18,034 bases of DNA from Bacteroidales bacterium UBA5281 (GCA_002410555.1 DHSR01000030.1:1-18034), one strand, 5' to 3'. Shown: positions 1 through 8,523, counted from the stretch's first letter. Made by a program: numbers and translations. Notes: generated by a model not told the origin, from the sequence alone.

Positions 1-92
1 CTTTTTTTGAAGATTTTTTTGACCCTTTTTACTCAGGTGTTAATTATCAGGTAGTTGAATTGAGTAGTGATGGAATGCCAGTATATGTTTAA
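1..92 (+). CDS. 3' end of an unidentified protein (partial)
   Basis: An open frame enters from the left edge with codons starting at position 3 and runs 29 codons to a TAA at 90-92. The visible tail is rich in Phe, Asp and Tyr and ends in a beta-strand-like stretch (VVELSSDGMPVYV). It converges on miaA, whose stop lies 56 bases downstream. No start or domain is visible, so the product cannot be named. The frame has no internal stop and a plausible protein composition, but at this length chance cannot be excluded. Confidence 0.45.
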   Translation, partial: FFEDFFDPFYSGVNYQVVELSSDGMPVYV

Positions 93-148
93 GGTTGTTA
101 ATTTATATAAATCACTTTCTTAACCAGAATTTGCACCTGATTTTGGAT

Positions 149-1087
149 TCAAAAATTGCTGGTATCTATTTTCGTTAAGGCATTTTCTATGACATCAATA
201 ACCTCTTTTAGCCTGGGTTCGCACCAAATTACATCCGGATCTTTTCTGAGCCAGGTGATTTGTCTTCGGGCATAACGGCGGGTATTGGTCTTTATCTTCT
301 CTATTGCGTTATCCAGTGACATTTTTCCGTCAAAATATTCAAAAATCTCCTTAAACCCAACGGTATTCAATGCATTTAAATGCCGGAAAGGATATACGCT
401 ACGTGCCTCTTCTATTAAACCATCCCGAATCATCTGATCAACCCGGTTATTTATACGATGATGCAATTCGGCCCTGGGTAGGTTGAGCCCAATTTTTATG
501 CTCCGGAATGTTCGGGGAACTGGTTGGTTTTTTCTAAAAGAAGAAAAAGTTTTGCCGGTAGAGAGGCAAACATCCAATGCCCTGATGATTCGTTTTGGGT
601 TATTCAGATCGACAATGTGGTAATATTCAGGATCAAGCAATTTTAGCAAATCGCGTAAGGGCCCTATACCCTGCTCTGTGAAAGTATTTACAAGCTGATC
701 GTGAATTTCATCATTGCTGCCCGGTAATTGATCCAGTCCTTTTTCAACTGCCTGAATGTAAAGTCCGGAACCACCTGTAAGTATCGCTAAATGGTTTTCT
801 TGAAATATTTTATCCAGTACAGTCAAAGCCTGTTGCTCGAATATAGAGACATCATATTTTTCATGTAAATCGAGAAAAGCTACAAAATGATGTCTGACGG
901 CTTCGAGCTGAGCCGGTAAAGGCATAGCGGTACCTATAGGGATTTCACGATAAAACTGTCTTGAATCAGCAGAAATAATTTCACAATTAAAGTGCCGGGC
1001 CACAATTAGCGCAATTGATGTTTTACCAACAGCCGTTGGTCCTGTAATAATTATGAGTACAGGACTGCCGGATCTTTCCATTTTCAT
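149..1087 (-). CDS. miaA: tRNA dimethylallyltransferase MiaA
   Basis: This is the 312-residue tRNA isopentenyltransferase, which transfers a dimethylallyl group to N6 of A37 in tRNAs reading UNN codons, the first step towards ms2i6A. The sequence shows the P-loop GPTAVGKT at residues 16-23, the DSRQ motif at 41-44, the family GTAMP segment (52-56, usually GTAKP), and the C-terminal NTRRYARRQITWLRKD block (268-283) typical of the family. Length matches bacterial MiaA. Its start overlaps the stop of the upstream gene by ATGA (1084-1087), which supports this start over the Met at residue 3 and implies translational coupling. It is convergent with the partial gene at the left edge, and no clear terminator separates them. 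Confidence 0.97.
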   Translation of the reverse strand: MKMERSGSPVLIIITGPTAVGKTSIALIVARHFNCEIISADSRQFYREIPIGTAMPLPAQLEAVRHHFVAFLDLHEKYDVSIFEQQALTVLDKIFQENHLAILTGGSGLYIQAVEKGLDQLPGSNDEIHDQLVNTFTEQGIGPLRDLLKLLDPEYYHIVDLNNPKRIIRALDVCLSTGKTFSSFRKNQPVPRTFRSIKIGLNLPRAELHHRINNRVDQMIRDGLIEEARSVYPFRHLNALNTVGFKEIFEYFDGKMSLDNAIEKIKTNTRRYARRQITWLRKDPDVIWCEPRLKEVIDVIENALTKIDTSNF

Positions 1088-1683
1088 GGAAGCATATCAT
1101 CAATGGGTTCAATAAAGTCTTCGTCCTGTTCATCATTATTGAGTATATCATCGAATTCGCTGAGCATAGCTATGTCCTGTTCTTCATCCATTTCATCAGG
1201 AGGTAGTGGAGAGGGGGTGAATAAAATAAAATCGCCCTTGCTTTTGGAACATAACGGATAGCTGAGTGTGGTGTCTGCTTCGAGGATGCGGGTGAGCTCA
1301 ATAAAAAAAGTCACCGGATTCAGGAAGTTATATTCATAAATCAGCCGTTGGTGTGGATCATCTATTACATCCTTTATCCTGACTTTTTCCATTTCGATTA
1401 CAGGTATCTTTTTAGTATTGTAGTTTCGGCGGTCATCTTCTTCCTGATCTCCGGAATTTATGTCTTCCTCATCCTGCATATTAATCAGGGTGATTTCTTT
1501 TTTCTTTCGCCAATTGGGATCACATACATAGAATGAAGCCAGTTCGTTGCCTTTAAGGTTTACATTCTGTTTGATAATATCGTGAAAATCAGCGAAAGTT
1601 TGTCTGGCCAACAGGTCGAAATCTCTGAGAAAATCTTCCTGTTCTTCATGTAACATCCTAAAACGATATGCGTGCATGAGCAA
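1084..1683 (-). CDS. pRiA4b ORF-3 / IS1096 TnpR-like acidic protein
   Basis: A 199-residue cytosolic protein. The N-terminal pattern YRFRM..., an aromatic-rich TFADFHDIIKQ (29-39) and ELASFYVCDPNW (47-58) resembles the plasmid pRiA4b ORF-3-like family, sometimes labelled IS1096 passenger TnpR-like, which is common as a single chromosomal gene in Bacteroidetes. Function in this family is unknown, and no transposase or terminal repeat is present, so the mobile-element label should not be taken literally. The middle (70-86) and the C-terminal 40 residues are very rich in Asp and Glu. It is the first gene of a two-gene operon with miaA (4-base overlap). Translation could begin at Met1 or Met3. 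The family call is from recalled sequence resemblance. Confidence 0.75.
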   Translation of the reverse strand: MLMHAYRFRMLHEEQEDFLRDFDLLARQTFADFHDIIKQNVNLKGNELASFYVCDPNWRKKKEITLINMQDEEDINSGDQEEDDRRNYNTKKIPVIEMEKVRIKDVIDDPHQRLIYEYNFLNPVTFFIELTRILEADTTLSYPLCSKSKGDFILFTPSPLPPDEMDEEQDIAMLSEFDDILNNDEQDEDFIEPIDDMLP

Positions 1684-1707
1684 AGGTTTTATTAAATTAA
1701 TTAACGA

Positions 1708-1738
1708 TAAAGGTACTTAGTTATCCTTTATTATCAAA
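1708..1738 (-). promoter_or_regulatory. Bacteroidetes-type promoter for the ORF3-like gene and miaA
   Basis: On the minus strand TTTG (1735-1738) is followed by a 19-base spacer and TACCTTTA (1708-1715). This matches the Bacteroidetes sigma consensus TTTG-N19/20-TAnnTTTG except for the last base. It sits between the stop of the upstream nucleotidyltransferase gene and the start at 1683, so the two-gene unit probably has its own promoter. Confidence 0.6.
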
Positions 1739-1742
1739 ATAA

Positions 1743-3170
1743 CTAATCCATTTTATTCATTTCTTTCAATCCAAGTTTATTGCCCTCCGCAATCATGAAG
1801 CGATAGGCTTTTTCAGGTTCGTTTTCGAGTTCACCCTCCAGAATAGCTTCCCGTATGGCTGCTTTTATCAATCCCACCTGTTTGCCGGGCCCTATGCCAA
1901 AGGCTTCCATAATGGTTTCGCCCGAAATCGGAGGCTGCCAGTTTCGGAGGCGGTCTTTTTCTTCGATTTCACGAAGCTTGTTGCGGACCAATGCAAAATT
2001 ACTTAAATACCTGATTACTTTGCTTTTGTTTTTCGAGGTAATGTCAGCCTCGCACAAAGTCATCAGATCGTCAATATCATTTCCTGCTTCAAAGAGCAAC
2101 CTACGTACTGCACTGTCTGTAACTTCACTCTCAGAAAGTACAATTGGTCGCAAATGCAAAGATACCAGTTTTTGAACATAGCGCATTTTTTCGTTGAGGG
2201 GCAATCTGAGTTGCCGGAAAATTTGTGGCACCATTCGCGCGCCTTTATTGTCGTGTCCATGAAAAGTCCAGCCCAGACCTGGATTGAATCGTTTTGTGGA
2301 AGGTTTGCCTATATCATGAAGTATCGCAGCCCATCTTAGCCATAAATTATCTGAAACAATTGAGATGCGATCGAGAACTTCCAGGGTATGGTAAAAGTTG
2401 TCTTTATGTCCCTTGCCTTCATAAGATTCTACACCTTTTAAAGCGCTGAACTGTGGGAAGATCAGTGTAAGCAAGCCACTCTCATCCAGCAGTTTAAAGC
2501 CCACTGATGGTTTGGGTGAAGCTATGATTTTATTCAGTTCATCGCTGATGCGTTCAAAAGATATAATGGAAATGCGCTGCTTATTGTTTGCGATGGCTGC
2601 AAAGGTTCCGGGATGTATAGTAAAGCCAAGTTGACTGGCAAATCTAATGGCACGCATCATTCGCAATGGGTCATCGCTAAAGGTAATGTCCGGATCAAGC
2701 GGTGTTTTGATGAGTTTTTCTTTGATATGTGCATGTCCGTTAAATGGATCGATGAGTTGTCCGAAATTTTGCTTATCCAGATGGCAGGCCAATGTGTTGA
2801 TGGTGAAATCCCGCCTTTTTTGATCGTCTTCGAGAGAACCAGGTTCAACTTCGGGTTTGCGGGAATCAATGTGGTAGGATTCTTTTCTGGCTCCCACAAA
2901 TTCAATCTGAAGCGGGTCAAGGTGAAGCATAGCTGTTCCAAAATTCTTGAAAACATTCACTTTGACCTTTCCTTTCATATGCCGGCTTACTTCTTCGGCA
3001 AGTTTAATGCCATCACCAACTACTACAAAATCGATATCTTTTGAATCGCGCTTTAAGATCAGATCACGCACATATCCGCCAATGACAAACGCCTCTACTC
3101 CAAGGTTTTCGGCAGCATCAGCCACCTTGCTGAATATTGGATGAGTGAGGTATTGGCTTAAGTTCATCAT
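1743..3170 (-). CDS. CCA tRNA nucleotidyltransferase / poly(A) polymerase family, HD domain
   Basis: This class II nucleotidyltransferase adds or repairs the 3' CCA of tRNA. Numbering from an upstream TTG at 3191, the head domain has GGYVRDLIL (38-46) and the catalytic pair in KDIDFVVVG (Asp52, Asp54), followed by the RRDFTINTL block (126-134) used in ribose/nucleotide recognition. The RNA-binding segment follows, then an HD domain with HTLEVLD (268-274) and LHDIGK (His292, Asp293). The combination with HD is the usual Bacteroidetes form. The TTG lies inside a promoter -7 element (3189-3196), so translation must start at the adjacent ATG codons 3170 or 3167 (475 or 474 residues). The family also contains poly(A) polymerase, and sequence alone does not fully separate the activities. 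Confidence 0.93.
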   Translation of the reverse strand: MMNLSQYLTHPIFSKVADAAENLGVEAFVIGGYVRDLILKRDSKDIDFVVVGDGIKLAEEVSRHMKGKVKVNVFKNFGTAMLHLDPLQIEFVGARKESYHIDSRKPEVEPGSLEDDQKRRDFTINTLACHLDKQNFGQLIDPFNGHAHIKEKLIKTPLDPDITFSDDPLRMMRAIRFASQLGFTIHPGTFAAIANNKQRISIISFERISDELNKIIASPKPSVGFKLLDESGLLTLIFPQFSALKGVESYEGKGHKDNFYHTLEVLDRISIVSDNLWLRWAAILHDIGKPSTKRFNPGLGWTFHGHDNKGARMVPQIFRQLRLPLNEKMRYVQKLVSLHLRPIVLSESEVTDSAVRRLLFEAGNDIDDLMTLCEADITSKNKSKVIRYLSNFALVRNKLREIEEKDRLRNWQPPISGETIMEAFGIGPGKQVGLIKAAIREAILEGELENEPEKAYRFMIAEGNKLGLKEMNKMD

Positions 3171-3188
3171 AAAGAGGTTTTCAGCCTG

Positions 3189-3196
3189 CAAATTTA
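3189..3196 (-). promoter_or_regulatory. -7 element TAAATTTG for the nucleotidyltransferase gene
   Basis: TAAATTTG on the minus strand is an exact TAnnTTTG match, 18 bases before the ATG at 3170. No good TTTG lies at the -33 position (the bases there read TAAG). It predicts a very short leader and rules out the upstream TTG as the start codon. Confidence 0.5.
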
Positions 3197-3222
3197 TAAA
3201 ACTCTGCCGAAGTGACCTTATG

Positions 3223-3254
3223 ATTGATCTATCAACCTTTAAAATTTACCTTTG
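3223..3254 (+). promoter_or_regulatory. Bacteroidetes-type promoter for the HAD phosphatase gene
   Basis: ATTG (3223-3226), a 20-base spacer and TACCTTTG (3247-3254) fit the -33/-7 consensus well. The transcript would start near 3260, so the in-frame TTG at 3224 cannot be the start codon and the ATG at 3302 is used. This promoter is back to back with the one for the minus-strand nucleotidyltransferase gene. Confidence 0.65.
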
Positions 3255-3301
3255 CAGCACTTTTAACTGTTGAAGAAGAGAATTACAATACCTTTAATTA
3301 T

Positions 3302-3955
3302 ATGCATTACACACATTTGTTTTTTGACCTGGATGGCACCCTGATAGATTCTAAAGCGGGAATACTGAATTCAGTAAAATACTTTATGGATAAGACGAAT
3401 ATTCCTGAAAATGAGCGCCCTGAAGATTTAAATCCATTTATTGGCCCACCTTTACGAGACTCTTTTCGTTTGCTTTTCGGGTTAAGTGCTGATGAAGCTG
3501 AGGATGCCACAAAAATTTACAGAGAGTATTACAGCAAGAGCGGCTTTAAGGAATACCAGGTGTATCCGGGTATTGAAGAAACCCTGACTTTTTTAAAAAA
3601 TAGCGGCTGCTCGCTGAGTCTGGTTACCTCTAAAGCTGAGTTTTATGCCAGGATGATTGTTAAAGCTTCAGGATTCAGCGGACTATTTGATGCTATTTCG
3701 GGATGCATGCTAAATGGTGAACGCAGTAAAAAACATGACCTTATTTTATATACCCTTGATCAGTTAAAATTAAAACCTTCAAAAAGTGTAATTATGATAG
3801 GTGATCGCTACCTGGATGTTGAAGGTGCTCATGCTTCCGGAATATCTTCAGCAGCGGTATTATATGGTTATGGTGACAGGTCTGAATTTGATCACTTGCC
3901 TCCCGATTTGTTTGTAAACAAACCTGAAGAGCTGAGATGCCTGGTCAAAGAATAA
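3302..3955 (+). CDS. HAD-superfamily hydrolase, phosphoglycolate phosphatase-like
   Basis: A 217-residue cytosolic phosphatase of the haloacid dehalogenase superfamily. Motif I is DLDGT (9-13, nucleophile Asp9 and acid/base Asp11), motif II ends in VTSK (Ser110 region), a lysine for motif III lies in SKKHDLI (142-148), and motif IV is GDRYLD (167-172, Mg-binding Asp168 and Asp172). The stretch between motifs I and II (about 20-90) is a helical C1 cap, as in Gph and YjjG-type enzymes. The substrate is a small phosphorylated metabolite, but which one cannot be read from the sequence. The gene stands alone, divergent from the nucleotidyltransferase gene, and the downstream protease gene has its own promoter. 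The start was chosen at 3302 because DLDGT then sits at the usual distance from the N-terminus. Confidence 0.9.
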   Translation: MHYTHLFFDLDGTLIDSKAGILNSVKYFMDKTNIPENERPEDLNPFIGPPLRDSFRLLFGLSADEAEDATKIYREYYSKSGFKEYQVYPGIEETLTFLKNSGCSLSLVTSKAEFYARMIVKASGFSGLFDAISGCMLNGERSKKHDLILYTLDQLKLKPSKSVIMIGDRYLDVEGAHASGISSAAVLYGYGDRSEFDHLPPDLFVNKPEELRCLVKE

Positions 3956-4152
3956 CATATTGTTTTTATAGTTATGGCTCATCTATACTATTTATCTTCC
4001 GGTAGTAAATGAATATATTTCAAATAAGTTGATCTTTGGTAAATTGATGAATATCAATCCAGATCATAAGAACCGTTTTGCAACCCAGAGAAAAAGATCG
4101 TTATAATATAAAAAAATAAAACCAAAATGGGTTAGTTTTAATGTTTTAATCA

Positions 4153-4160
4153 TACATTTG
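4153..4160 (+). promoter_or_regulatory. -7 element TACATTTG for the secreted protease gene
   Basis: Exact TAnnTTTG match 96 bases before the ATG. Upstream only GTTAG (4131-4135) approximates a -33 element, at a short spacing. It predicts a leader of about 90 bases. Confidence 0.5.
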
Positions 4161-4177
4161 TGCAATTAAAATCATGC

Positions 4178-4202
4178 TCCATTTCAATAATCGTGAAATG
4201 GA
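4178..4202 (+). promoter_or_regulatory. 5' leader stem-loop upstream of the protease gene
   Basis: TCCATTTCA (4178-4186) and TGAAATGGA (4194-4202) form a perfect 9-bp stem with a 7-base loop. It lies just after the predicted transcription start, so it would cap the 5' end of the mRNA. It could protect the message or bind a regulator. It is not followed by a continuous U tract and does not look like a terminator. Confidence 0.4.
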
Positions 4203-4256
4203 ATTTTTCGAAAAACTTTAATTTTTAATTTTTTATTCACCCTAACTCACTTACAA

Positions 4257-7200
4257 ATGAAGCAATTTTTTACATTAATGCTCAGTTTGTTGATGGTGGC
4301 TGTAATGGCCAATCCTGTTGACAAGAAAACTGCAGAGCAGGTGGCTGTAAATTACTACACTCACTACGCTCCTGCAACAATTACTGATTATTCAGTGAAA
4401 GCCCAATTTGAATCCCAATTGAATGGCGTAACCACTTATTACACGTTTAGCTTTACAGCCGGGGGTTTTGTAATGGTAGCCGCTGACGATGCCTCGATTC
4501 CTGTTTTGGGCTACTCACATGAAGGAAATTTTGATGGAGAACTTAATCCGGCAGCAAAAGCCTGGTTTGATGGATACAGTAATGAGATCTCGATTATTGC
4601 CTCCAGCCGTATGAGCAATTCAGAAACCCGTATACAATGGGACAACATTTTGAATAATAACATGGAGCGGGAAATTATGGATGTTAATCCGCTCATTACT
4701 ACTACCTGGGATCAGGGCTGTTATTATAACGCGCAATGTCCGGTAGAGCCGGGAGCAGGTTACGGTTCATGTGGCAGGGCCTGGACGGGTTGCGTGGCAA
4801 CCACTATGGCTGTTATCATGAAATATCATCAATGGCCGGTTAGTGGTATTGGTTACCATACTTATACCCACCCAACCTATGGTGAGCAAACTGCTGATTT
4901 CTCATCAGTGACCTACGATTATGCCTCCATGCCCAATAAGGTAACTTCGGCCAATGCAGCAGTAGCTACCCTGATGTATCATTGCGGTGTTGCAGTGAAT
5001 ATGAACTACGGAGCTGATGGTTCGGGTGCTTATAGCGAAGATGTTCCTTTTGCTATGGTCAACTATTTTAACTATGCCCCAAGTACGGAGATGAAATCTA
5101 AAGAAAATTATCCCGTAATGGCTGATTGGTATGCACTTTTGCGCAATGAACTTGATGCTGCCCGTCCATTATATTATGCCGGTTCGAGTGCAGCCAGTGG
5201 CGGACATGCCTGGATTTGCGATGGCTACCGCCTGAGCGATAATAAGTTTCACTTTGACTGGGGCTGGTCAGGTTCGGCAAATGGTTATTATGCCATTGGT
5301 GGGCTTAATCCCGCCGGGAATAATTTTAACGATAACAACCGGGTTATAGTGGGTGCAGTTCCTGGTGACAATGCCACCAGTTGGATTGTTCAAAATACCC
5401 ATTTTGCTGAGCCTTCACGCGGTATAAACTATATGCATGCCGTTAGCCCTACTGTAGCATGGGCAATTGCCTATGATGGATCAGGGGGAGCCGCAACCAT
5501 CAATGAGTTTGTAAGAACTACGGATGGCGGTGCCCACTGGACTCCCGGACAAGTGCTGGGCGGCAATACCTACGGACTTGGTAATATCTGTGGTGTAAAC
5601 GAAAATGTTGCATTTGTATCACTTTATAATAAAGGTAATCAGAATAATACCTGTGGCATCTATAAAACTTCTGATGGTGGAGTTACATGGGCACAATTGC
5701 CGGGTGCGCTTCAGGGAGCCAATTCATTTGCCAATAACGTATTCTTCTGGAATGAGCAGGAAGGTATGTGTCATGGAGACGTAAAAGACGGGTATTTTGA
5801 AATTTATACCACCACCAATGGAGGCACTACCTGGACCCGTGTTCCACAGTCAAGTATCACCGGTGGTTCAGCACTTTCGGGAGAAGGTGGATGGACATCC
5901 TGTATCACTACCACAGGTGAAAATACGGTAATGTTTGGAACCAACAAAGGCAATGTTTATATTTCTGATGACCGTGGTTTTACCTGGAGAATTACCAGTA
6001 CCGGTATTATCCCGGCAAGTAATGGTGGCATCAATGCCATTGCCTTCAAGGATGAAATGAATGGCATTGTGGCACAAACTCAGGCACCCATTCAGTATCG
6101 CACCACCAATGACGGTGGCGCTACCTGGGAAGCCTTTACACCAACAGGAGATATTTTTACCAATGATATTATGTATGTTCCCGGTACCGAAAATACGTAT
6201 GTTTCAACAGGTGCCGCTTTAGGAGAAACCGGCATTTCTTATAGTCATGATGGTGGTTTAACCTGGACCATCTTCCCGACCACTTCAGATTTTCAATTCC
6301 TTGCGGGTGACTTTTATGATAACACCTGTGGGTATGTTGGAAGCTTTAACCAGGATCAATACCATGGTGGTATGTTCCGTATGTTGGGTGAATTGGTTCC
6401 CGGCGTACTTGGCGCTCAGATTGAAGTAACTCCTGTGGCCATAACTGCCACTGTGGAGGAAGACGAAGTGGTTACCCTGCCCATGATCATCTCAAATACC
6501 GGTGATGCCGAGCTTACCTGGAACCTTGAGGTCGACCCGGCTACAGCTACCTGGGTTTCTGCTGATATTACCTCCGGTACTGTTACCATGGGTGAATCTA
6601 CTGAACTTGTTATTACACTTGATGCCACTGCTTTAACAGGTGGACCTTTCAATGCAAATCTGCTCATTAATAACAACAGTACATCTACTCCTGTAGTTAC
6701 CGTACCGGTTCAACTGAATATCTATTCAGGAGATCTGGAAGCTCCAAAAAACCTGGTAGCAACGGTTATGAATCAGAACGATGTAAAACTTACCTGGCAA
6801 GCTCCCGGGGGAGGTACAGGAAGTATAGAAGAACTTATTTATGATAACGGAACTTTAACCGGAGCATACAGCTACAATGGTGCTACCATGGCCATTCACA
6901 TGTCACCGCAAGGTCCATGTAAGGTGTTGCGATTAAAGTATTACACTACCTGGGGTAGCGGTTCAAAAGCATTTAATGCCGAAGTATATGGTTGGAATGA
7001 AAGCACATCTATGCCTTCCACTACACAGCTTTATACTACTCCAGCCGAGGTTGTTGAAGATAATTGGATGGAAGTTGACATTTCAGCAGCTAACCTGATG
7101 GTTGATGGTGATTTTGTAGTTGGTTTTGGTTCCATCAATGATTCCTCTTATCTTGGGTTTGACGCTGCGCTTAATAATGGCCGTATCTGGGATTTTGAAG

Positions 7201-8378
7201 ATGGTGTCTGGGCTTCATGGACGGAGACTTACCTCATTCGTGCCATTGTTGAGTATCCTGATGGTTCAGTGTATGAATTAAGTGCTGCACCTTCTCCATT
7301 AAGACCTTTACCCGCAATCAATAATCTGGTTGCAAAATCAGGCCATGGCAGTGTAAATACTGTGGAACCTATTGCCGCTAAAAATCATGCTTCACGTGCT
7401 CTTACGGGTTATAATATTTACCGTGATGGTTCGAAAATCAATGATGCATTGGTTGATGGACTTACCTACACCGATATGGATCTGACCGAAGGTACGTATG
7501 CATATTATGTAACTGCTGTTTATGATGAAGGCGAATCAGGCCCATCAAATACCCAGGAAGTTACTATTGTTGACGGTGGAGCTACTACAAGTATTATCCT
7601 TGATTTTGAAGATCTGGAAGATTTCAGCCTTACTTTTGGAGACTGGACCGGTCTTGATGTAGATGGTAGCAATACTTATGGCTTTTCGGGAATCACTTTC
7701 CCACACATGGGCGAACCCATGTCATACATTGCTTTCAATCCTATGGCCAGCACTCCGCCGGTTGATGGTATGACAGCCCATGGTGGAGAGCGCTTTGGTG
7801 CCTGTTTCGGCTCAATAACGCCTCCGAACAACGACTGGATGATTTCTCCCAAAATTATGCTTGGTCAGAATTCTGACTTGAATATGTGGGTGCAATCTTT
7901 CGATCCGCTTTATGAGGAGTCATATAATATTTTGGTTTCAACCACCGATATGGCTCCTGCAAGCTTTACCAAGATTGCAGGCCCGATTATAGCACCAACT
8001 GAAGTATGGACTAACGTATCTTATGATCTGTCGGAATATGATGGACAGGAAGTGTATGTTGCGATTCAGTGTGTTTCGAACGACAAGTTCATTTTCATGA
8101 TTGATGATGTGGCCATTAGCTTTACTACCTCAGTTAAAAATCCTGAAGTTGCTGCTTTTAATGTTTATCCAAACCCCACCAATGGTGAGCTGAACATAAC
8201 CGGCAATGAGCGCATTGAGCGCGTTAGAATGGTTAATCTGGCCGGTCAGGTTATCATGGAAAGTGTAGTTGGTAATAATAATTTCCGTTTTGATACGGAT
8301 AATGTACCTGCAGGGTTATATCTCCTGAACATCATTACCGAAAAAGGCACCGTTACACGTAAGATTAGTGTGAAGTAG
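4257..8378 (+). CDS. Secreted multidomain C10 cysteine protease with T9SS sorting domain
   Basis: A 1373-residue exported protease. Order: signal peptide (1-19), inhibitory propeptide of the streptopain type (about 20-130), C10 peptidase (about 145-370), six Asp-box repeats (TxDGGxTW-like, Trp at 428, 478, 526, 577, 624, 670; 46-51 apart) suggesting a beta-propeller, an Ig-like domain (about 720-822), an FN3 domain beginning at 828, interrupted at about 853 and resumed near 1048-1104, a cleaved-adhesin/choice-of-anchor-J-like domain (about 1114-1290), and a type A T9SS sorting domain (1298-1373: FNVYPNP..., VRMVNLAGQVI, PAGLYLLNI, final ISVK). The catalytic Cys179 is in TGCVATTMA and His317 in GGHAWICDGY, followed by HFDWGWSG, so the protease looks active. 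SpeB, PrtT and interpain are relatives. It should cross the inner membrane by Sec and the outer membrane by T9SS, ending at the cell surface or outside. It is monocistronic, with its own promoter and terminator. Confidence 0.92.
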   Translation: MKQFFTLMLSLLMVAVMANPVDKKTAEQVAVNYYTHYAPATITDYSVKAQFESQLNGVTTYYTFSFTAGGFVMVAADDASIPVLGYSHEGNFDGELNPAAKAWFDGYSNEISIIASSRMSNSETRIQWDNILNNNMEREIMDVNPLITTTWDQGCYYNAQCPVEPGAGYGSCGRAWTGCVATTMAVIMKYHQWPVSGIGYHTYTHPTYGEQTADFSSVTYDYASMPNKVTSANAAVATLMYHCGVAVNMNYGADGSGAYSEDVPFAMVNYFNYAPSTEMKSKENYPVMADWYALLRNELDAARPLYYAGSSAASGGHAWICDGYRLSDNKFHFDWGWSGSANGYYAIGGLNPAGNNFNDNNRVIVGAVPGDNATSWIVQNTHFAEPSRGINYMHAVSPTVAWAIAYDGSGGAATINEFVRTTDGGAHWTPGQVLGGNTYGLGNICGVNENVAFVSLYNKGNQNNTCGIYKTSDGGVTWAQLPGALQGANSFANNVFFWNEQEGMCHGDVKDGYFEIYTTTNGGTTWTRVPQSSITGGSALSGEGGWTSCITTTGENTVMFGTNKGNVYISDDRGFTWRITSTGIIPASNGGINAIAFKDEMNGIVAQTQAPIQYRTTNDGGATWEAFTPTGDIFTNDIMYVPGTENTYVSTGAALGETGISYSHDGGLTWTIFPTTSDFQFLAGDFYDNTCGYVGSFNQDQYHGGMFRMLGELVPGVLGAQIEVTPVAITATVEEDEVVTLPMIISNTGDAELTWNLEVDPATATWVSADITSGTVTMGESTELVITLDATALTGGPFNANLLINNNSTSTPVVTVPVQLNIYSGDLEAPKNLVATVMNQNDVKLTWQAPGGGTGSIEELIYDNGTLTGAYSYNGATMAIHMSPQGPCKVLRLKYYTTWGSGSKAFNAEVYGWNESTSMPSTTQLYTTPAEVVEDNWMEVDISAANLMVDGDFVVGFGSINDSSYLGFDAALNNGRIWDFEDGVWASWTETYLIRAIVEYPDGSVYELSAAPSPLRPLPAINNLVAKSGHGSVNTVEPIAAKNHASRALTGYNIYRDGSKINDALVDGLTYTDMDLTEGTYAYYVTAVYDEGESGPSNTQEVTIVDGGATTSIILDFEDLEDFSLTFGDWTGLDVDGSNTYGFSGITFPHMGEPMSYIAFNPMASTPPVDGMTAHGGERFGACFGSITPPNNDWMISPKIMLGQNSDLNMWVQSFDPLYEESYNILVSTTDMAPASFTKIAGPIIAPTEVWTNVSYDLSEYDGQEVYVAIQCVSNDKFIFMIDDVAISFTTSVKNPEVAAFNVYPNPTNGELNITGNERIERVRMVNLAGQVIMESVVGNNNFRFDTDNVPAGLYLLNIITEKGTVTRKISVK

Positions 8379-8399
8379 TCCTTTTAGGTTACAAATTCT

Positions 8400-8443
8400 A
8401 AACCCGCCCGGTGTCGTTGAGATGCCGGGCGGGTTTTATTTAT
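8400..8443 (+). terminator. Rho-independent terminator after the protease gene
   Basis: A 12-bp GC-rich stem (8400-8411 with 8425-8436, core CCCGCCCGG/CCGGGCGGG), a 13-base loop and a following TTTTATTT. It lies 22 bases after the stop codon. In the reverse direction the U tract is weak, so it may only partly stop the convergent VWA transcript. Confidence 0.9.
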
Positions 8444-8523
8444 GTGAATACTGGAGATAAACAGGGAGGATATTCTTCCAGGAACATTTTGGTTGATTGA
8501 AATTAAAAGTATGTACTCCTTAT

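Larger units (their letters stand above)
3956..4256. other. AT-rich intergenic leader region before the protease gene
   Basis: No gene seen. The left half has no clear terminator for the HAD gene. The right half carries a -7 element (4153-4160), a 9-bp hairpin (4178-4202), the 12-base palindrome TTTTTCGAAAAA (4204-4215) and an A/T tract before the ATG at 4257. Confidence 0.6.

Noticed and set aside
1084..1683. Mobile element suggested by the IS1096/TnpR family label of the acidic protein
   Set aside because: No transposase, terminal inverted repeats or target duplication are present, and the gene is translationally coupled to miaA, so it is a normal chromosomal gene.
2613..3044. A 143-codon + strand open frame opposite the nucleotidyltransferase gene
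   Set aside because: It is antisense to a gene with fully recognisable catalytic motifs, has no promoter of its own and no protein-like motif.
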